Part shown: in pieces, positions 21,512 to 32,049 of the stretch
Layout: every line of letters begins with the position of its first letter
How positions within the stretch are numbered: the first letter of the stretch is position 1
NCBI GenBank assembly: GCA_023525975.1
Contig: CM042023.1
Span: forward strand, 18,773,501-18,837,500
Reading direction: 5' to 3'
Length of the DNA: 64,000 bases
From: Smallanthus sonchifolius
Taxonomy: Eukaryota > Streptophyta > Magnoliopsida > Asterales > Asteraceae
Position numbers and translations under genes: made by a program
Notes under the pieces: model-generated
Seen by the model: the letters and a program-made list of their open reading frames with translations, nothing else
Databases searched by the model: none
What the model was told of the DNA's origin: nothing

Positions 21512-22969
21512 GATCTGGAATCACGGGGGGAAAAGGATTATAGATCTGGAATCACGGGGGGAAAATACACCTTTTGAATGTAAAAAGTTCCAAACTTGAC
21601 GAATCCGTCGATCCAGATCTGAGTCCATGCAAAACCAGGGCTTAGGGGTGAAGTTTGCGGTTTGGGTGAAGTTTGCGGTTAGGTGAAGTTTGCGGTTTGG
21701 GTGAAGTTCAAAGTTAGGTGAAGTTCACGGTTTGGGGTGAAGTTCACGGCTGAGGATCCTCGAGCTTAGTTCCCGGGTACCGAGAATTCCCCTCGGGAAA
21801 GAACCGTGAACTCCCAAAGTTTACGGGAAGGAACCGTGTACCCCTAGGTTCTCTGATATGAAAGGATAAAAATATAATGAGTTGTATGTAAAGCTAAGAT
21901 TAGGTTGTGAACATACATGTTAGAAGATCCTTTAAAGACCTTTGACCCTGTTTATCTCAGGTGAGTTCTAGAGCCCTCTCTTTTAACGTTTTAATAACCG
22001 TTTTGGGCTGGTGTGCATACTTACGAAATGATGTTTTTAAAATGAGGTTTACGAAATGATGTTTACGAGATGATGTTTATGAAATGTTTTGCCAAATGAA
22101 GTTTACGAAAAGTTTGCGAAAGAGATGATGTTTTGTTTAATAAAACGTACGAATGCTTTAACTAAGATGAGATAAAGGTTTTATGAATGTCACGAATGAA
22201 CGAATCTGTCACGAGTTCCTACGAGAGCTAGGGTATGTATGTATGTAATGGCCTCACCCTTACGGGGGGACTTTGTGGCTGGCTAACGGTTGTACAACTA
22301 GTTGATGATGGGGTGACGACGGTCACCCATGGGATTTTCGGGATCCCCGATGGAAGATACTATTCCTTGCGTGGAAATAGTGCCTAAGGTACGGGTTGGT
22401 GTTGAATGGCTTTGGGGTATCGGGCCCTAGGATTTCTTCACCCGAAGGACAGTACGGTGTTGATGGGGGGTTTCTCCGCCAACCGGTGATGTGGAATTGA
22501 CGGTTACGAAAAGGCGCAAATTCGGTTCATGTTGACTTATGTTATGATGCTATGTTACGATGTTTTGATGATGTTAAGTTATTGCATGTTACGTACGCTT
22601 TTGTTAAATAAAAGTATGTTATGTTTTTGGAAAAAAATGATTATGCTAAGGTTTTATGTAAAGATAGAACTCACCAGCGTAGCTGACTTTTAGTATGCAC
22701 ATTCAGGTTAAGGACAGGTACGAAGGGACGGTGATGCTTGGAAAGTGATGAAGAGTTAGCCGGCTGATATGATGACTGGCATCCCGTTACGTTATGTTTA
22801 TGTTATGTAATGAATGTTTTAGACAATGTTTACGCTTCCGCATGTCTGACAATGTTACTGTTATGTCCAAATGAAAGTTTTTCGCTGCGTTATTTGATAT
22901 TCAAGTTTAAGAACTGTCTGTGAATGAGTAAATCCAACAAGTGAGACCTCCCGGGTTTTGGGCCTTACA
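21512..22969 (+). repeat. Gypsy-type LTR fragment with internal small repeats
   Basis: Contains a doubled GATCTGGAATCACGGGGG (about 21512-21560), then roughly seven degenerate copies of a 12-19 bp GTGAAGTTTGCGGTTTGG unit (about 21640-21750), then sequence typical of gypsy LTR R-U5 regions, and ends GGGTTTTGGGCCTTACA. The donor-like and acceptor-like blocks are described separately. The left end is not defined. Confidence 0.6.
21960..22706 (+). promoter_or_regulatory. Leader block pair: GGTGAGTTCTA and its complement, with acceptor-like CAG
   Basis: GGTGAGTTCTA at 21960-21970 (after TATCTCA, giving CAG/GTGAGT) is exactly complementary over 11 bases to TAGAACTCACC at 22665-22675. TGACTTTTAGTATGCACATTCAG follows (in pieces), with AG at 22705-22706. 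Confidence 0.5.
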
Positions 22970-23400
22970 AGAAATCTATTTTAATGAGCCCATATTTATT
23001 TTTCGATTTGTTGGCCCAATATATCTATCAACTAATAAGCCTAATATTGATTATTGATCCCTTGTAATGAGTCCATTTTAGATGCTCATTTTTACAATTA
23101 AGAGTCTAAGAGTTTACAATATCTTTGAATACTTTTATACTTGAATTATTTTCTGACTTTAAAACTTTTAGCAATTTAGCTATTATGAATAATTGAAGTT
23201 TTACATAGTTTATTGTTGAAATTAATTGTTATTTGTAACGTTGATGTTTAAAGAGAAGTTTGCTTTAACCAAATGGGTTGAATACAAGTGATCAACATAA
23301 TAGATTAGATCGGGTGGGTCAGTTGCCCATCAGTGATTCAAATTGCCGTTCAAAAAAAAGATTCTTTGACCGTTCCTTAAAAGAAAAATGTTTATTGATT
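22970..23400. other. AT-rich DNA with a possible SINE tail
   Basis: ATTGCCGTTCAAAAAAAAG at about 23341 resembles the 3' end of the SINE at 8527-8799 (which ends in GTTGCCGTTCAAAAAAA on its own strand). No head or target duplication was found. Nothing else recognised. Confidence 0.3.
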
Positions 23401-23922
23401 ACGCACGAGTAAAAATGTATAGAAGACAATAGTAACACTAGGTATGCTATATGTAAAGGTAGAAAGGTAGAGAAGTTGGACATATCCTACACATACTCAT
23501 AAGCACCTAGCTCCTATCCCGACTCATCCTGACGAACTCTTAACATGACACCGGTCAATAAGTCCATTACTCTAGCCCACCTAATTACTAGGACATCACA
23601 TAAACCCTCAGCCTCATATCAAATGTTTTAGTTCATATACTCATCGGGTTAAACCCAAAAATCTAAACACGTTTTATATAATAAACATATCTGGTAAGTA
23701 TATACGATAGCCCCAAAATCAGTAAAACATTTAAAACTAGGGGATTAGAAACTCACAGGTTACACCGAGTCCAATTCCTAGCTCTGCACCCCGATTACTT
23801 GCTCGAACCCCGAACCTGTCAAACGTCCGATCTAAGGTTCATATTACCTTCAAAACATAAGTCGAATAACTTATAAATAGAGAGACAAATATATGTCCAT
23901 ATGAAAAAAAGTTTTTATTATT
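23401..23922 (-). repeat. Minus-strand gypsy-type LTR remnant
   Basis: On the minus strand it has a TATAAG/CTATTTATAAG-type box (about 23870-23880), then TGTGAGTTTC at 23748-23757 in the position and context (followed by CCCC) of the donor-like block of other LTRs here. A complementary downstream block is not visible, so the remnant may be truncated. Boundaries are not defined. Confidence 0.35.
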
Positions 23923-23939
23923 AGTTAATGCATTCAGTA

Positions 23940-24149
23940 GCCATCAAGGTTCTGCCTTGGTGGTCAGGGGGTTTTCCCAAAGGGTTTCCCCTATGTGGAG
24001 GTCATGAGTTCGAATCTTGTAAGGTACACTTCATAAAAACTAGGAACACTCTTTGCAGATTTCGAATTCCTTGGAGGTTGTTTGGGTAGACTGATTTACG
24101 AGCCTCCCCTGATGGGACGTGCCAGTTGAGCCGACGCCTTTCAAAAAAA
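23940..24149 (+). mobile_element. SINE with 17-bp target duplication
   Basis: Flanked by exact AGTTAATGCATTCAGTA (23923-23939 and 24150-24166). A tRNA-like head is followed by a B-box-like GAGTTCGAATC at 24006-24016, and the tail ends CTTTCAAAAAAAA. A different family from the SINE at 8527. Probably transcribed by RNA polymerase III when active. Confidence 0.8.
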
Positions 24150-24192
24150 AGTTAATGCATTCAGTACATGTATAAAAATAGTATTATCTATA

Positions 24193-24626
24193 TCTATACT
24201 ATATAATAAATAAAGGTTTTTTCATGACACGTGTCGCCTTCATATTTATTCTAATCATTTTTCCCCGTATTTTTCTCTTATTAAATACACCTTTATCTTT
24301 TAATAATAATATATTTTTAAAGAAAATACTAATTACACTAATAAAACTCATTTATTTTAAATTATCTCTTATTATTGGAAATTTTGAAATCTAATTATGT
24401 AACTTTTATTTTCAATCAAATAGAAATGAAAGTCAGATTACATTAAATAGTAATTAACGTATTTTCGAAACCCAATTATGTATAATTTTTACATATTTTT
24501 AATTTTGTTTTCTATCTTTAGAATATGTAATACATTTTTACGCCTGTAAAATATATACATAAAGATTTAAAAATTTTATGTATTGATATTTTTCACCACT
24601 TGTGTATTATACGGTTTCTAAACTAG
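24193..24626 (+). mobile_element. Short non-autonomous Helitron (434 bp)
   Basis: The 5' end is TCTATACTATATAATAAA and the 3' end CTAG, inserted between A (24192) and T (24627), the Helitron rule. A weak hairpin around GTGTATTATACGG precedes TTCTAAACTAG at the 3' end. The ends resemble those of the larger Helitron at 33320-37415. Confidence 0.65.
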
Positions 24627-25160
24627 TTACAATAATATATAAATCATGGACATCAAAAGTTAATTACTTAATTAGACCAAGGATGGCTCACTAAATGAGA
24701 ACTGGTTAGACTTCACTCCATCCTACACCGATCGGCCAACCCCACAACAAAAAGTCTTAGCTATGGTTGAGACTTATGAGCAGGGTGGACCAGACCTGAC
24801 CCGAGATAGAGGTCTATGCATAATTAATTATTTTAGCCCATGTCAAAGCAATTTGAACCACCCTAAACCAATGTACTCAACCCAAAACAATTTGAAGTTT
24901 GAAACCATCATCAAACGACTAATAATCTATTTCTTCAAGAAATTTGTTAATAACACATTTGGATCATAAGATCACAAAAATAATAATAATAATAAGGGCC
25001 AAGATTTAGTATATTCATATGTGAATGATGTCACATGTATGTTTTAATATACAAATTAAAACGTTTATTTATATGTGAACAAAAATTCATATTTAAACGT
25101 AGTCAATCATTATGACTGTTTATTTATTTATTTATTTTGTTAGAATAATAAATTTCTTTA
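24627..25160. other. AT-rich intergenic DNA
   Basis: No supported gene. An open frame near 24763-24969 has no recognisable domain and no codon pattern that suggests a gene. Confidence 0.4.
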
Positions 25161-25164
25161 CTCT

Positions 25165-25250
25165 TGTAGAACTTGAATCCAAGACCTCAAAACAAAGATG
25201 CTCCAAGAGGCTTTGTCTTTGTTACTGGGCCACCAACCCCAGTGGTAACC
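25165..25250 (-). mobile_element. Probable SINE head, truncated
   Basis: On the minus strand GGTTACCACTGGGGTTGG, GTGGCCCAGTAACA (A-box-like) and GGATTCAAGTTC (B-box-like) occur in SINE order. No target duplication was found. Confidence 0.4.
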
Positions 25251-26277
25251 TTTTATTTCTCTTATCTAAGATCCTAAATGCGTTTTGTTTGTCTCAAACT
25301 TCTTATAATTCCCAAATAAAACTGCCACTAGTGATGTTAACAACTCAAGAAAATACTTATGATTTATAATGATATCTTAGAAAATAAAATATGGACCACG
25401 GCTTTATCTATCAATTTTAGAAATAAATGATGCATTTATGATTAATCCAATTAATTAGGTAAAAGAAACTCCAAAACAATAAATTTCAAATCCAAAACTA
25501 ACCAACTTAGATGGTGTGTAAAATGGAGTCGCTTGGTTCATGATCACGAGATCGAATGTCTTACAAGATATGGTTAGTTTTAAAGTTATAGTAATCCTAT
25601 ATGGTATCCATCTCTTGATATTGCAAGAGAGATTTAGCCTAGGATGGGGACAAAGGTCACCCTTCAATGCATTGGAAGTGAAGTAAAATGATTATAATCA
25701 CTACCCTCTTACTTATAATATAATGAAACAATGGTATTATATTAAATTTTAATAAATACAATGTCTAGAAGAATGAGTTGTACGAGTAAAAAAATGAGTT
25801 AAAAGTAGGTTTTACTTACACAAGTTGATATTGGTCGACTCGGGTTGGTCGGATGGATTAAAGATATTGTTATATTTTGATTTTATTGATAAATGACATG
25901 TAAATAAGGTTATAAAGTTATAAAATAATTTAGATCTATATGTATTTATGTGACCTTCAAACATTTTACCGTAGCTTTATTAACTATTCTTTTTATTCTA
26001 CTCATGCTAGCCGTTATACATAAAATAATAAAATATAATTCAGTGGTGGACAAAAGGAGATTACTTTACAAACTTTTCTTTTGAAACTTATGATTATATT
26101 TTAACTATATTTGTATATAAATGTTTTTTATAGGTAAATTGAATTTTAATAATTCAAAGTAGCATCAAATAAAAGGAACAAATGAATAATTTTTACACCT
26201 TAATGACAAATATGATTACAGAAAATTTACTGAGTTTAAGCAAGTCATATGGGTGCTTATTTTACAGTGTTGGTGAC
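25251..26277. other. AT-rich intergenic DNA
   Basis: Nothing with confident ends. A stretch at about 25505-25680 has GAGATCGAATGTC, a weak B-box-like word, and could be an old SINE. Confidence 0.35.
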
Positions 26278-26285
26278 TTGGTGTG

Positions 26286-27456
26286 CAGTGGCGGAGCCAG
26301 AAAATTTTTTTAGGGGGTTCACTGTTTTTTGATACTCCAATTTCATAGGGTCGGACATAAAAAATTTCGGTTCGGTTCGATTATTTGGGTCGGGTAAGGT
26401 TCATCACATAATAAAAGTACGATACAATAATAAAAAAACATCGTCATTAGAAATTAAAGGGTGGGGCTTTAGTGGACTACAATTGGTCTAAGCACAAAAA
26501 TAATTGTCGGTATCTTCTACTTCCGTTGGTATTACAATTTTGGTTAATAAATTTTTATCAAATAACAACTCCATATAATAATATTTTTCCTAGTTATATA
26601 AATATTTAGAAAAGAACCCAAACAGACTTATAAATATTTAGAAAAGAGACCAAACAAACTTATAAAAAATCAAATAAATCGTATATTAAATAAATACATA
26701 ACTGAATAATACACAAAAAAAATACAAAAAAACAAGTTATTTTTTCATAAAAAGTAATAAAACAAGTTAAACATAATAGAATTATTTTACTCATTATTAT
26801 TTATTCTTATTTGTAGTACTTTTAATCAATGTTTTCAGAACCGGATCGGACAACGAGCCGGACGTCTTAGAGGTTTGCTGGTCGGACCGGTTGGACCGGA
26901 TTACGAACCGGATGACATTATAAATAATATAAATAGTCAATAAAATATATGGAAAACTATAAAACCAATTACACTAAAATTAATATAAATATTATTCCTA
27001 TAAAAAAACATGTCTATATTACTCGAGTCATATTAGTTTTTTTTTATCAATTGTTTCATTTATATCGTTCCAAGAAAATAAAAAGCTCGTACAAATTTTT
27101 TTTTGTTTTATTTATAATAGCCCATACTAACATTTAACCTAAATATAAATTGAAGTTTCTGTAAGTTGAAAAGTTGAACAGCCGCTGCAAGATTTTTATC
27201 TTCTTTCTTCTTCTTCACCGTATACAGCTGCTACATCATATCGTCTCTCTTCTCCATCTTCTGGACTTTCATTTTCATTTATGGACTTTTAGTTCTTTTC
27301 TTAAAATCTAATCTTGATCAGTTTTCAACTTTTTTAAGAGGTTCATCCTATATTTTTTTAAAGGGTTCACTCCGGTTTTTCTATATAGCTTTCTACTACG
27401 ATTTCTAAACTCGGAGGTTCCGGTGAACCCTCTCGCACTATGTAGATCCGCCATTG
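26286..27456. mobile_element. hAT-type element (1171 bp) with 8-bp target duplication
   Basis: Ends CAGTGGCGGAGCCAG...GATCCGCCATTG are imperfect inverted repeats. The flanks are the exact 8-bp duplication TTGGTGTG (26278-26285 and 27457-27464). No transposase is present. An ACCGG-rich MITE fragment lies inside. Confidence 0.85.
26827..26935 (+). mobile_element. Partial ACCGG-rich MITE
   Basis: Starts CAATGTTTTCAGAACCGGAT exactly like the full copy at 30432 and follows it through GGACCGGATTACGAACCGG and CATTATAAATA. The right half and the right terminus are not found. Confidence 0.6.
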
Positions 27457-27639
27457 TTGGTGTGTGCATGTTATACATTATTCCTGGAAATCGATGGGGG
27501 AAGCATAAAACAATGTGCTAGAAATATTAAAGACAAGAAAAGCAATAATTGTTGTCATATTCATGTAAAAATTTGTGAAATTTTATTGTGTCTTCTTCTT
27601 TTTAGTTTTATGAATTTTAGATTAGAAATAGATTAAATT

Positions 27640-27900
27640 ACCGTTTGTGTCCCTTTGGTTTACACGATTTAACACAATAAGTCTCTAACACGAATTTTTA
27701 ACGCTTTGAGTACCTGTGATATACAATCTGTAACACTCTGAGTCACTGGACTTAACTTCGTTAAAAAATTCCATTTAAATTCAGGTGAAATGTCCGTTGT
27801 ACCATTTTACTGTATAACAGTCTGCGTCCCTAAAAACATGTAATATCTGTTTGCGTCCCTGTCTGAGTCCCTGGACCTAACTCACCCGAAACTACTACAT
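27640..27900. mobile_element. One end of a TIR element related to the 6719-7753 family
   Basis: AAATTACCGTTTGTGTCCC followed by TTTGGTTTACACGATTTAAC and repeated GAGTCCCTGGAC words resembles the 'tggtccctgtggtttac' type of plant TIR ends. No partner end was located. Confidence 0.35.
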
Positions 27901-29254
27901 TCGCCCGAAACTACTAGGGACGCATTATGTCTCATACCATACTGGCCTATTGCCATCACTATCCACAACCGTGCATCTGACTATATTCCCATCAATGCCA
28001 AGTAAAAATCATGTTGTTCGCGAATCACCACTCGTGTATCACCATTTGTTCTCGTATCATCAGCAACACATATGTTCAGTTGACAGGTTGACCTATTTAT
28101 TCAAACAGGTTGACGGGTTACCTATTCAATTAAAAGGAAGTAGACGAACACGACTTTTTTAATCAAACATGTTAGATATGACAACTCAAAACTCCCAAAA
28201 CTTTTACATGTCAAGTTCATGTCGTGTTTCGAGTAGTGTGAGAAATTGCCACCCCTACTTCCAACAATGTATTTGTATGACTTGAGCTTGGTCGGTTCGG
28301 TTTTGTTATTGCCTTAAACCGAACACTTTGGTGATCAAAAATCTATAACCGCTCGGTTTCAATTAAATCAATTATCGGTTTTCATACGTTAACCGAAATT
28401 TGAGAGTGTTAGCTATTTTCTGTTTTGCTTAAAAAATCTAATTGAATATGCTACAAAAGTTGGTTTAAACCATACTTGTAATCAAAACTTCCACATTTGG
28501 TTACACTAGAATTCATTGTTGAAGTTTACCTTAAATTCTTCTTTTTCTAATCAATATTTTTTTAACTTAGGATGATCATTAACGTAATTTAGAATTTCCA
28601 CAAAATTGATATTAACAATAAGTATTATGCTTTCAGATCACTCTAATCATATTACCAAATGATGAGACTTTACGTTAAAGTTTGAAAAAGATTTTATTTT
28701 ACTAAAGCTTTAAAGAACTTTCGAATGCCATATTTCATATTGTCTCCAACATCAAAGAATATAAGTATTCATTTGCACCAAGGATCTAATGGTGTTTTTC
28801 TTTCTTAATCTTTTGTCTTTGCCTAGTCATGTTTTCTATAATCTGTTATAGGTTTTGTTTGGTTTGGTTATCCCAAGAATCATTACCGTAACTGAACCAT
28901 TATAATCGGTTATCAGAAAAATACGAACCATTGGTTCTTTAATTATTCGGTTATTTCGATTTTCTCTGCTATGGTTCGGTTAATAATTTTTCTGCTCACC
29001 TACAATGTAATGTAATATACACAAATTAATATAGAATGAATATAATAAAAAAAATAGTTAAAAAGATTATTATCTTCATTTAATTTCAGTTATTTTTATA
29101 ATTATCGTTTAAATAAAAATATTACGTTTTAAATATTCATCGTTTAGATTTTAGCACACCTAAAATTTATAGTATGTGAGTGAAAGTTAAACGCGATATA
29201 AGATTTACATCGGATAAGTACAATATAAATTCACTTAGAATATAACAGACGTAT
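27901..29254. other. Intergenic DNA with decayed AACCG-rich and hAT-like ends
   Basis: GCCACCCCTA near 28247 and CTGCTCACCTAC near 28993 look like right ends of hAT-type MITEs. Words such as TCGGTTCGGTTT and AACCGAACC recur at 28290-28380 and 28870-28985. No exact target duplications were found. Confidence 0.35.
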
Positions 29255-29257
29255 TAA

Positions 29258-29949
29258 GGGCAAGGGGCATACTCACATGAGTGTGAGTGCAAAGTGGTGC
29301 CACATCACCTCTCATTCACCACTCACATCAGGGTCGTCCCTGAGATTTCGGAGGCCTTGTGCGACTAAAGAAAATGTGTCCCTAAAATCTAAAAGATAAA
29401 GTTAAATATATGAAAAAAATCAATATTATGATGAAAATTGTAATACCACTAGGTTTGATTTTTCTTAAAAAAAATCAATTCAAAAACCTCACTTGATTGA
29501 ATTCATCCGATTGAATTTCGAAGGCAGAAGACGTCGACGACTGTTGATGAAGTAATTGCCGTCTGTTTTTTTTTATTAGGTAAAATTGTTAATTTGGATA
29601 TGGCCCATAAGTTAATTGTTAATTACAATTTGTACATTGCTTAGCGGTTAATTTCTTTTTTAAACTCAATTTATATTATATATATATATATATATATATA
29701 ATTTATAAGTTTGGCCCCCCCTCAAAAAACAGGGTCCTGAGCGGTCGCCCACCCCGCACATGCTTAGGGTCGGCCCTGACTCACATATGAAAAGAGTGGT
29801 GTTCCATGTGTGTGTGAATCAGGCGAGACTCACGATCGTGAGCCCACTCTCGCTTGAGCAACACACGAGATGGGAGTAGCGGTGTTCCCGTGAGTATTAG
29901 CACTACATCAGATCTCACAGGTGCCACTTACGGAGTATACCCCTTGCGC
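29258..29949. mobile_element. Tourist/Harbinger-like MITE with TAA duplication, interrupted by a hAT element
   Basis: Ends GGGCAAGGGGCATACTC and GAGTATACCCCTTGCGC are inverted repeats with two mismatches. TAA flanks both sides (29255-29257 and 29950-29952), the target preference of PIF/Harbinger elements. Without the nested insertion it would be about 234 bp. Confidence 0.75.
29329..29778. mobile_element. hAT-type element (450 bp) nested in the Tourist-like MITE
   Basis: Ends CAGGGTCGTCCCTGAG and GCTTAGGGTCGGCCCTG are inverted repeats. The 8-bp duplication ACTCACAT is exact (29321-29328 and 29779-29786). Contains a (TA)n run near 29677-29701. Confidence 0.85.
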
Positions 29950-30034
29950 TAACGAGATTTAATTCTTTTATGCCAAGAAAAAACACATGACCATGGGTTC
30001 GCTTATCATATAAACATAGAGCCATAGATGTGAG

Positions 30035-30181
30035 CAGTGGCGGAGCTTGAAGATAAAACGCAGGGGGGCCGAGATTTTTTTTCCTACCAGGGGGCCGAAA
30101 CTATAAATTTTCGGCCGAATACGTATAAATTAATACTACTGAGCGAAAAATCAGGGACCCTCAATATATCCTTCGCCCCCG
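30035..30181. mobile_element. Small hAT-type MITE (147 bp)
   Basis: Starts CAGTGGCGGAGCTTG like the element at 26286. The flanks GATGTGAG (30027-30034) and GATGTGAA (30182-30189) match at 7 of 8 bases. Confidence 0.55.
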
Positions 30182-30189
30182 GATGTGAA

Positions 30190-31095
30190 TACTTTTTTAA
30201 TACTTACCAAACAAGTAAATTAAACATCTATTTGGAGACCCGTGAATTTAGAACCAGACAGTGATATATCCACAAAGATCTTCACTTGCACCCTCAAAAT
30301 CCAATCACAAAACCCGCCAGCCGTGAACTTTCACCCCTCTTCACGCGCCGCCCCATCCAAACCCAACCACCTTGTCTCACACGTGAATTGCACGCCCACT
30401 TACAATCGTTCTTTCCGGTTACTGTTAATACCAATGTTTTCAGAACCGGATCGGACGTCGAACCGGTCTCCTTACCGGTCCACTGGTCGGACCGGATTTA
30501 AGAACCGGACGACGTCATAAATATTATAAAAATATATCAGTCTAAATAGCTTTTAATCCTTTCAAAAACCACCAACAAGTCAATTCCAATAATTTTAAAC
30601 TAACAATTACCTACGAAATAAGAAGCCAAGAGACTTAAAAAAGATTAAAAAAAAAAAAATAGTCAAGCGGTTCAACCGGTCCGACCACCCGGTTTCCGGT
30701 CCGACCTCCGGTCCGACCACCGGTTCGCTGCAGAAACGGTTCAACACATGTAACCGGACCGGTCAGACCACCGGTTTCCGGTCTGACCGGCCGGTCCGGT
30801 CCGGGTTTCAAAACATTGGTTAATACCGACTATAAAACATAGAAGATGGGTCATTTATGCAATAATTCCCGCCTTTCTCTCACACACACTAATACTCTGT
30901 TCTTTAGTTGCGGATTTGATCAATTACTTCGACAAATTATTTATTTAAATCGTTTCTTGTTTTTAAAATTTTCTCGAATTTCTGTTTGCAGCTCATTCAT
31001 GGGGGAATGTTATCCTTTTTCATAATCACCTCGATGTTATGATACAAAAGGGCTCGTGGGTTTCATTCAATCTTTAAAAAAAAATTCTTAATTTG
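30190..31095 (+). promoter_or_regulatory. Promoter and 5' UTR of the glutaredoxin-like gene, split by a MITE
   Basis: A CCAATCAC box (about 30301) and an ACGTG word in CACACGTGAATT (about 30380) lie left of the MITE at 30432-30818. A TATA box (CTATAAAACATAG, about 30830-30838) lies right of it, four bases beyond the target duplication. The 5' UTR would run from about 30860 to 31095. Read without the MITE, the CCAAT box would be about 130 bp from the TATA box. Confidence 0.5.
30432..30818 (+). mobile_element. ACCGG-rich hAT MITE (387 bp), complete copy
   Basis: Ends CAATGTTTTCAGAACCGG and CCGGGTTTCAAAACATTG are inverted repeats. The exact 8-bp duplication GTTAATAC is at 30424-30431 and 30819-30826. 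Both arms consist of overlapping ACCGG/CCGGT words, which can fold into long hairpins. Other copies: 26827 (partial) and 46046-57765 (split). Confidence 0.85.
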
Positions 31096-32049
31096 ATGGG
31101 TTGCACGCCATCGAAGCAATCTGTATGCCGGAACTGCAACGCTCAGTGCTCTCCGGTGAGGAGGAGCTACTCGTCGCAACCCCGCCATTCTCCTCCCCGC
31201 GAAGCCGACAACCACCATGACGTAGCACTCACCTCAACCACCCTCGGTTACCTCGTTGTCGATCCTTCCACCACACCCAATCAAGTATGCATTGAACCTG
31301 TTCGACGAAATGCTCCAGAGAAGAACATCAACAATTTTGCCGTTGGGTTGATCGACGAAAAGATTACTAAAACTGTACCGGAAACACCCATTACAACGCC
31401 TCCTGGTGAGCCGGAGACGATCAATGCGTGGGAGTTGATGGAGGGTTTGGATGATCCAAGCCCACCATCAGATAATTTTGACCCCAAAACGGTGAACATA
31501 AAGCAGCCGTTAATCAACGAGAAGTTAGTTAAAGAGAAGTTGGTTTTATACTTCACAAGCTTGCGGGGAGTTAGAAAGACATACGAGGATTGCTGTCATG
31601 TTCGAGTCATTCTAAAGAACTGCGGCGTTCGTGTTGATGAGCGCGATGTATCGATGCATTCGGGGTTCAAGGATGAACTTAAAGAGTTGTTGGGGGATCA
31701 ATACAATGGTGGGGGGTTGCCAAAGGTGTTTGTGGGGAGGAAGTACATTGGTGATGCTGACGAGATTAGGCGGTTTCATGATGAGTTTCAGCTAGATAAG
31801 GTGTTGGAAGGTTGTGAAATGGTGGTTGATGGCGGCGGCGGCGACAACTGCGGTAGTTGTGAGGCTTGTGGGGATATAAGGTTTTTACCGTGTGATACGT
31901 GTTCGGGTAGTTGTAAGATTTACTATGAGGTTAAATCTGATGAAGGTGGAGTTGAAAAAGAAGTGGAGGGGGAAAGTGATTGTGGGTTTCAAAGATGCCC
32001 CGATTGCAACGAAAATGGACTCATAAGGTGTCCGATTTGTTGTGATTAA
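31096..32049 (+). CDS. Glutaredoxin-like protein with C-terminal CxxC zinc-finger-like region (At5g39865 type)
   Basis: An intronless frame of 317 residues; ATG at 31096 (MGCTPSK). The MGC start fits N-myristoylation at Gly2 with possible palmitoylation at Cys3, so membrane attachment is likely (inference). Residues about 20-145 are low-complexity and Pro-rich. The glutaredoxin-like domain begins near residue 148 (KLVLYFTSLRGVRKTYEDC) and runs to about 240 (LPKVFVGRKYIGDADEI). In this plant family the usual CPYC/CGFS active site is absent: here the segment reads TSLRGVRKTYEDCC, so thiol-disulfide activity is doubtful. Four CxxC pairs in residues about 253-316 (CGSCEAC, CDTC, CPDC, CPIC) form a DnaJ-type zinc-finger-like cluster. 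The length and end (NENGLIRCPICCD) agree with the family. Molecular role unknown. Confidence 0.93.
   Translation: MGCTPSKQSVCRNCNAQCSPVRRSYSSQPRHSPPREADNHHDVALTSTTLGYLVVDPSTTPNQVCIEPVRRNAPEKNINNFAVGLIDEKITKTVPETPITTPPGEPETINAWELMEGLDDPSPPSDNFDPKTVNIKQPLINEKLVKEKLVLYFTSLRGVRKTYEDCCHVRVILKNCGVRVDERDVSMHSGFKDELKELLGDQYNGGGLPKVFVGRKYIGDADEIRRFHDEFQLDKVLEGCEMVVDGGGGDNCGSCEACGDIRFLPCDTCSGSCKIYYEVKSDEGGVEKEVEGESDCGFQRCPDCNENGLIRCPICCD

Noticed and set aside
11440..22969. A single LTR with the Tekay-like element inserted in its middle
   Set aside because: The two outer ends are nearly inverse, which is attractive, but the flanking 5-mers differ and the junction at 21511 is lost. Kept only as a possibility.
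30037..30520. Open frames upstream of the glutaredoxin-like gene
   Set aside because: They lie in hAT MITEs and the promoter and cross element boundaries.
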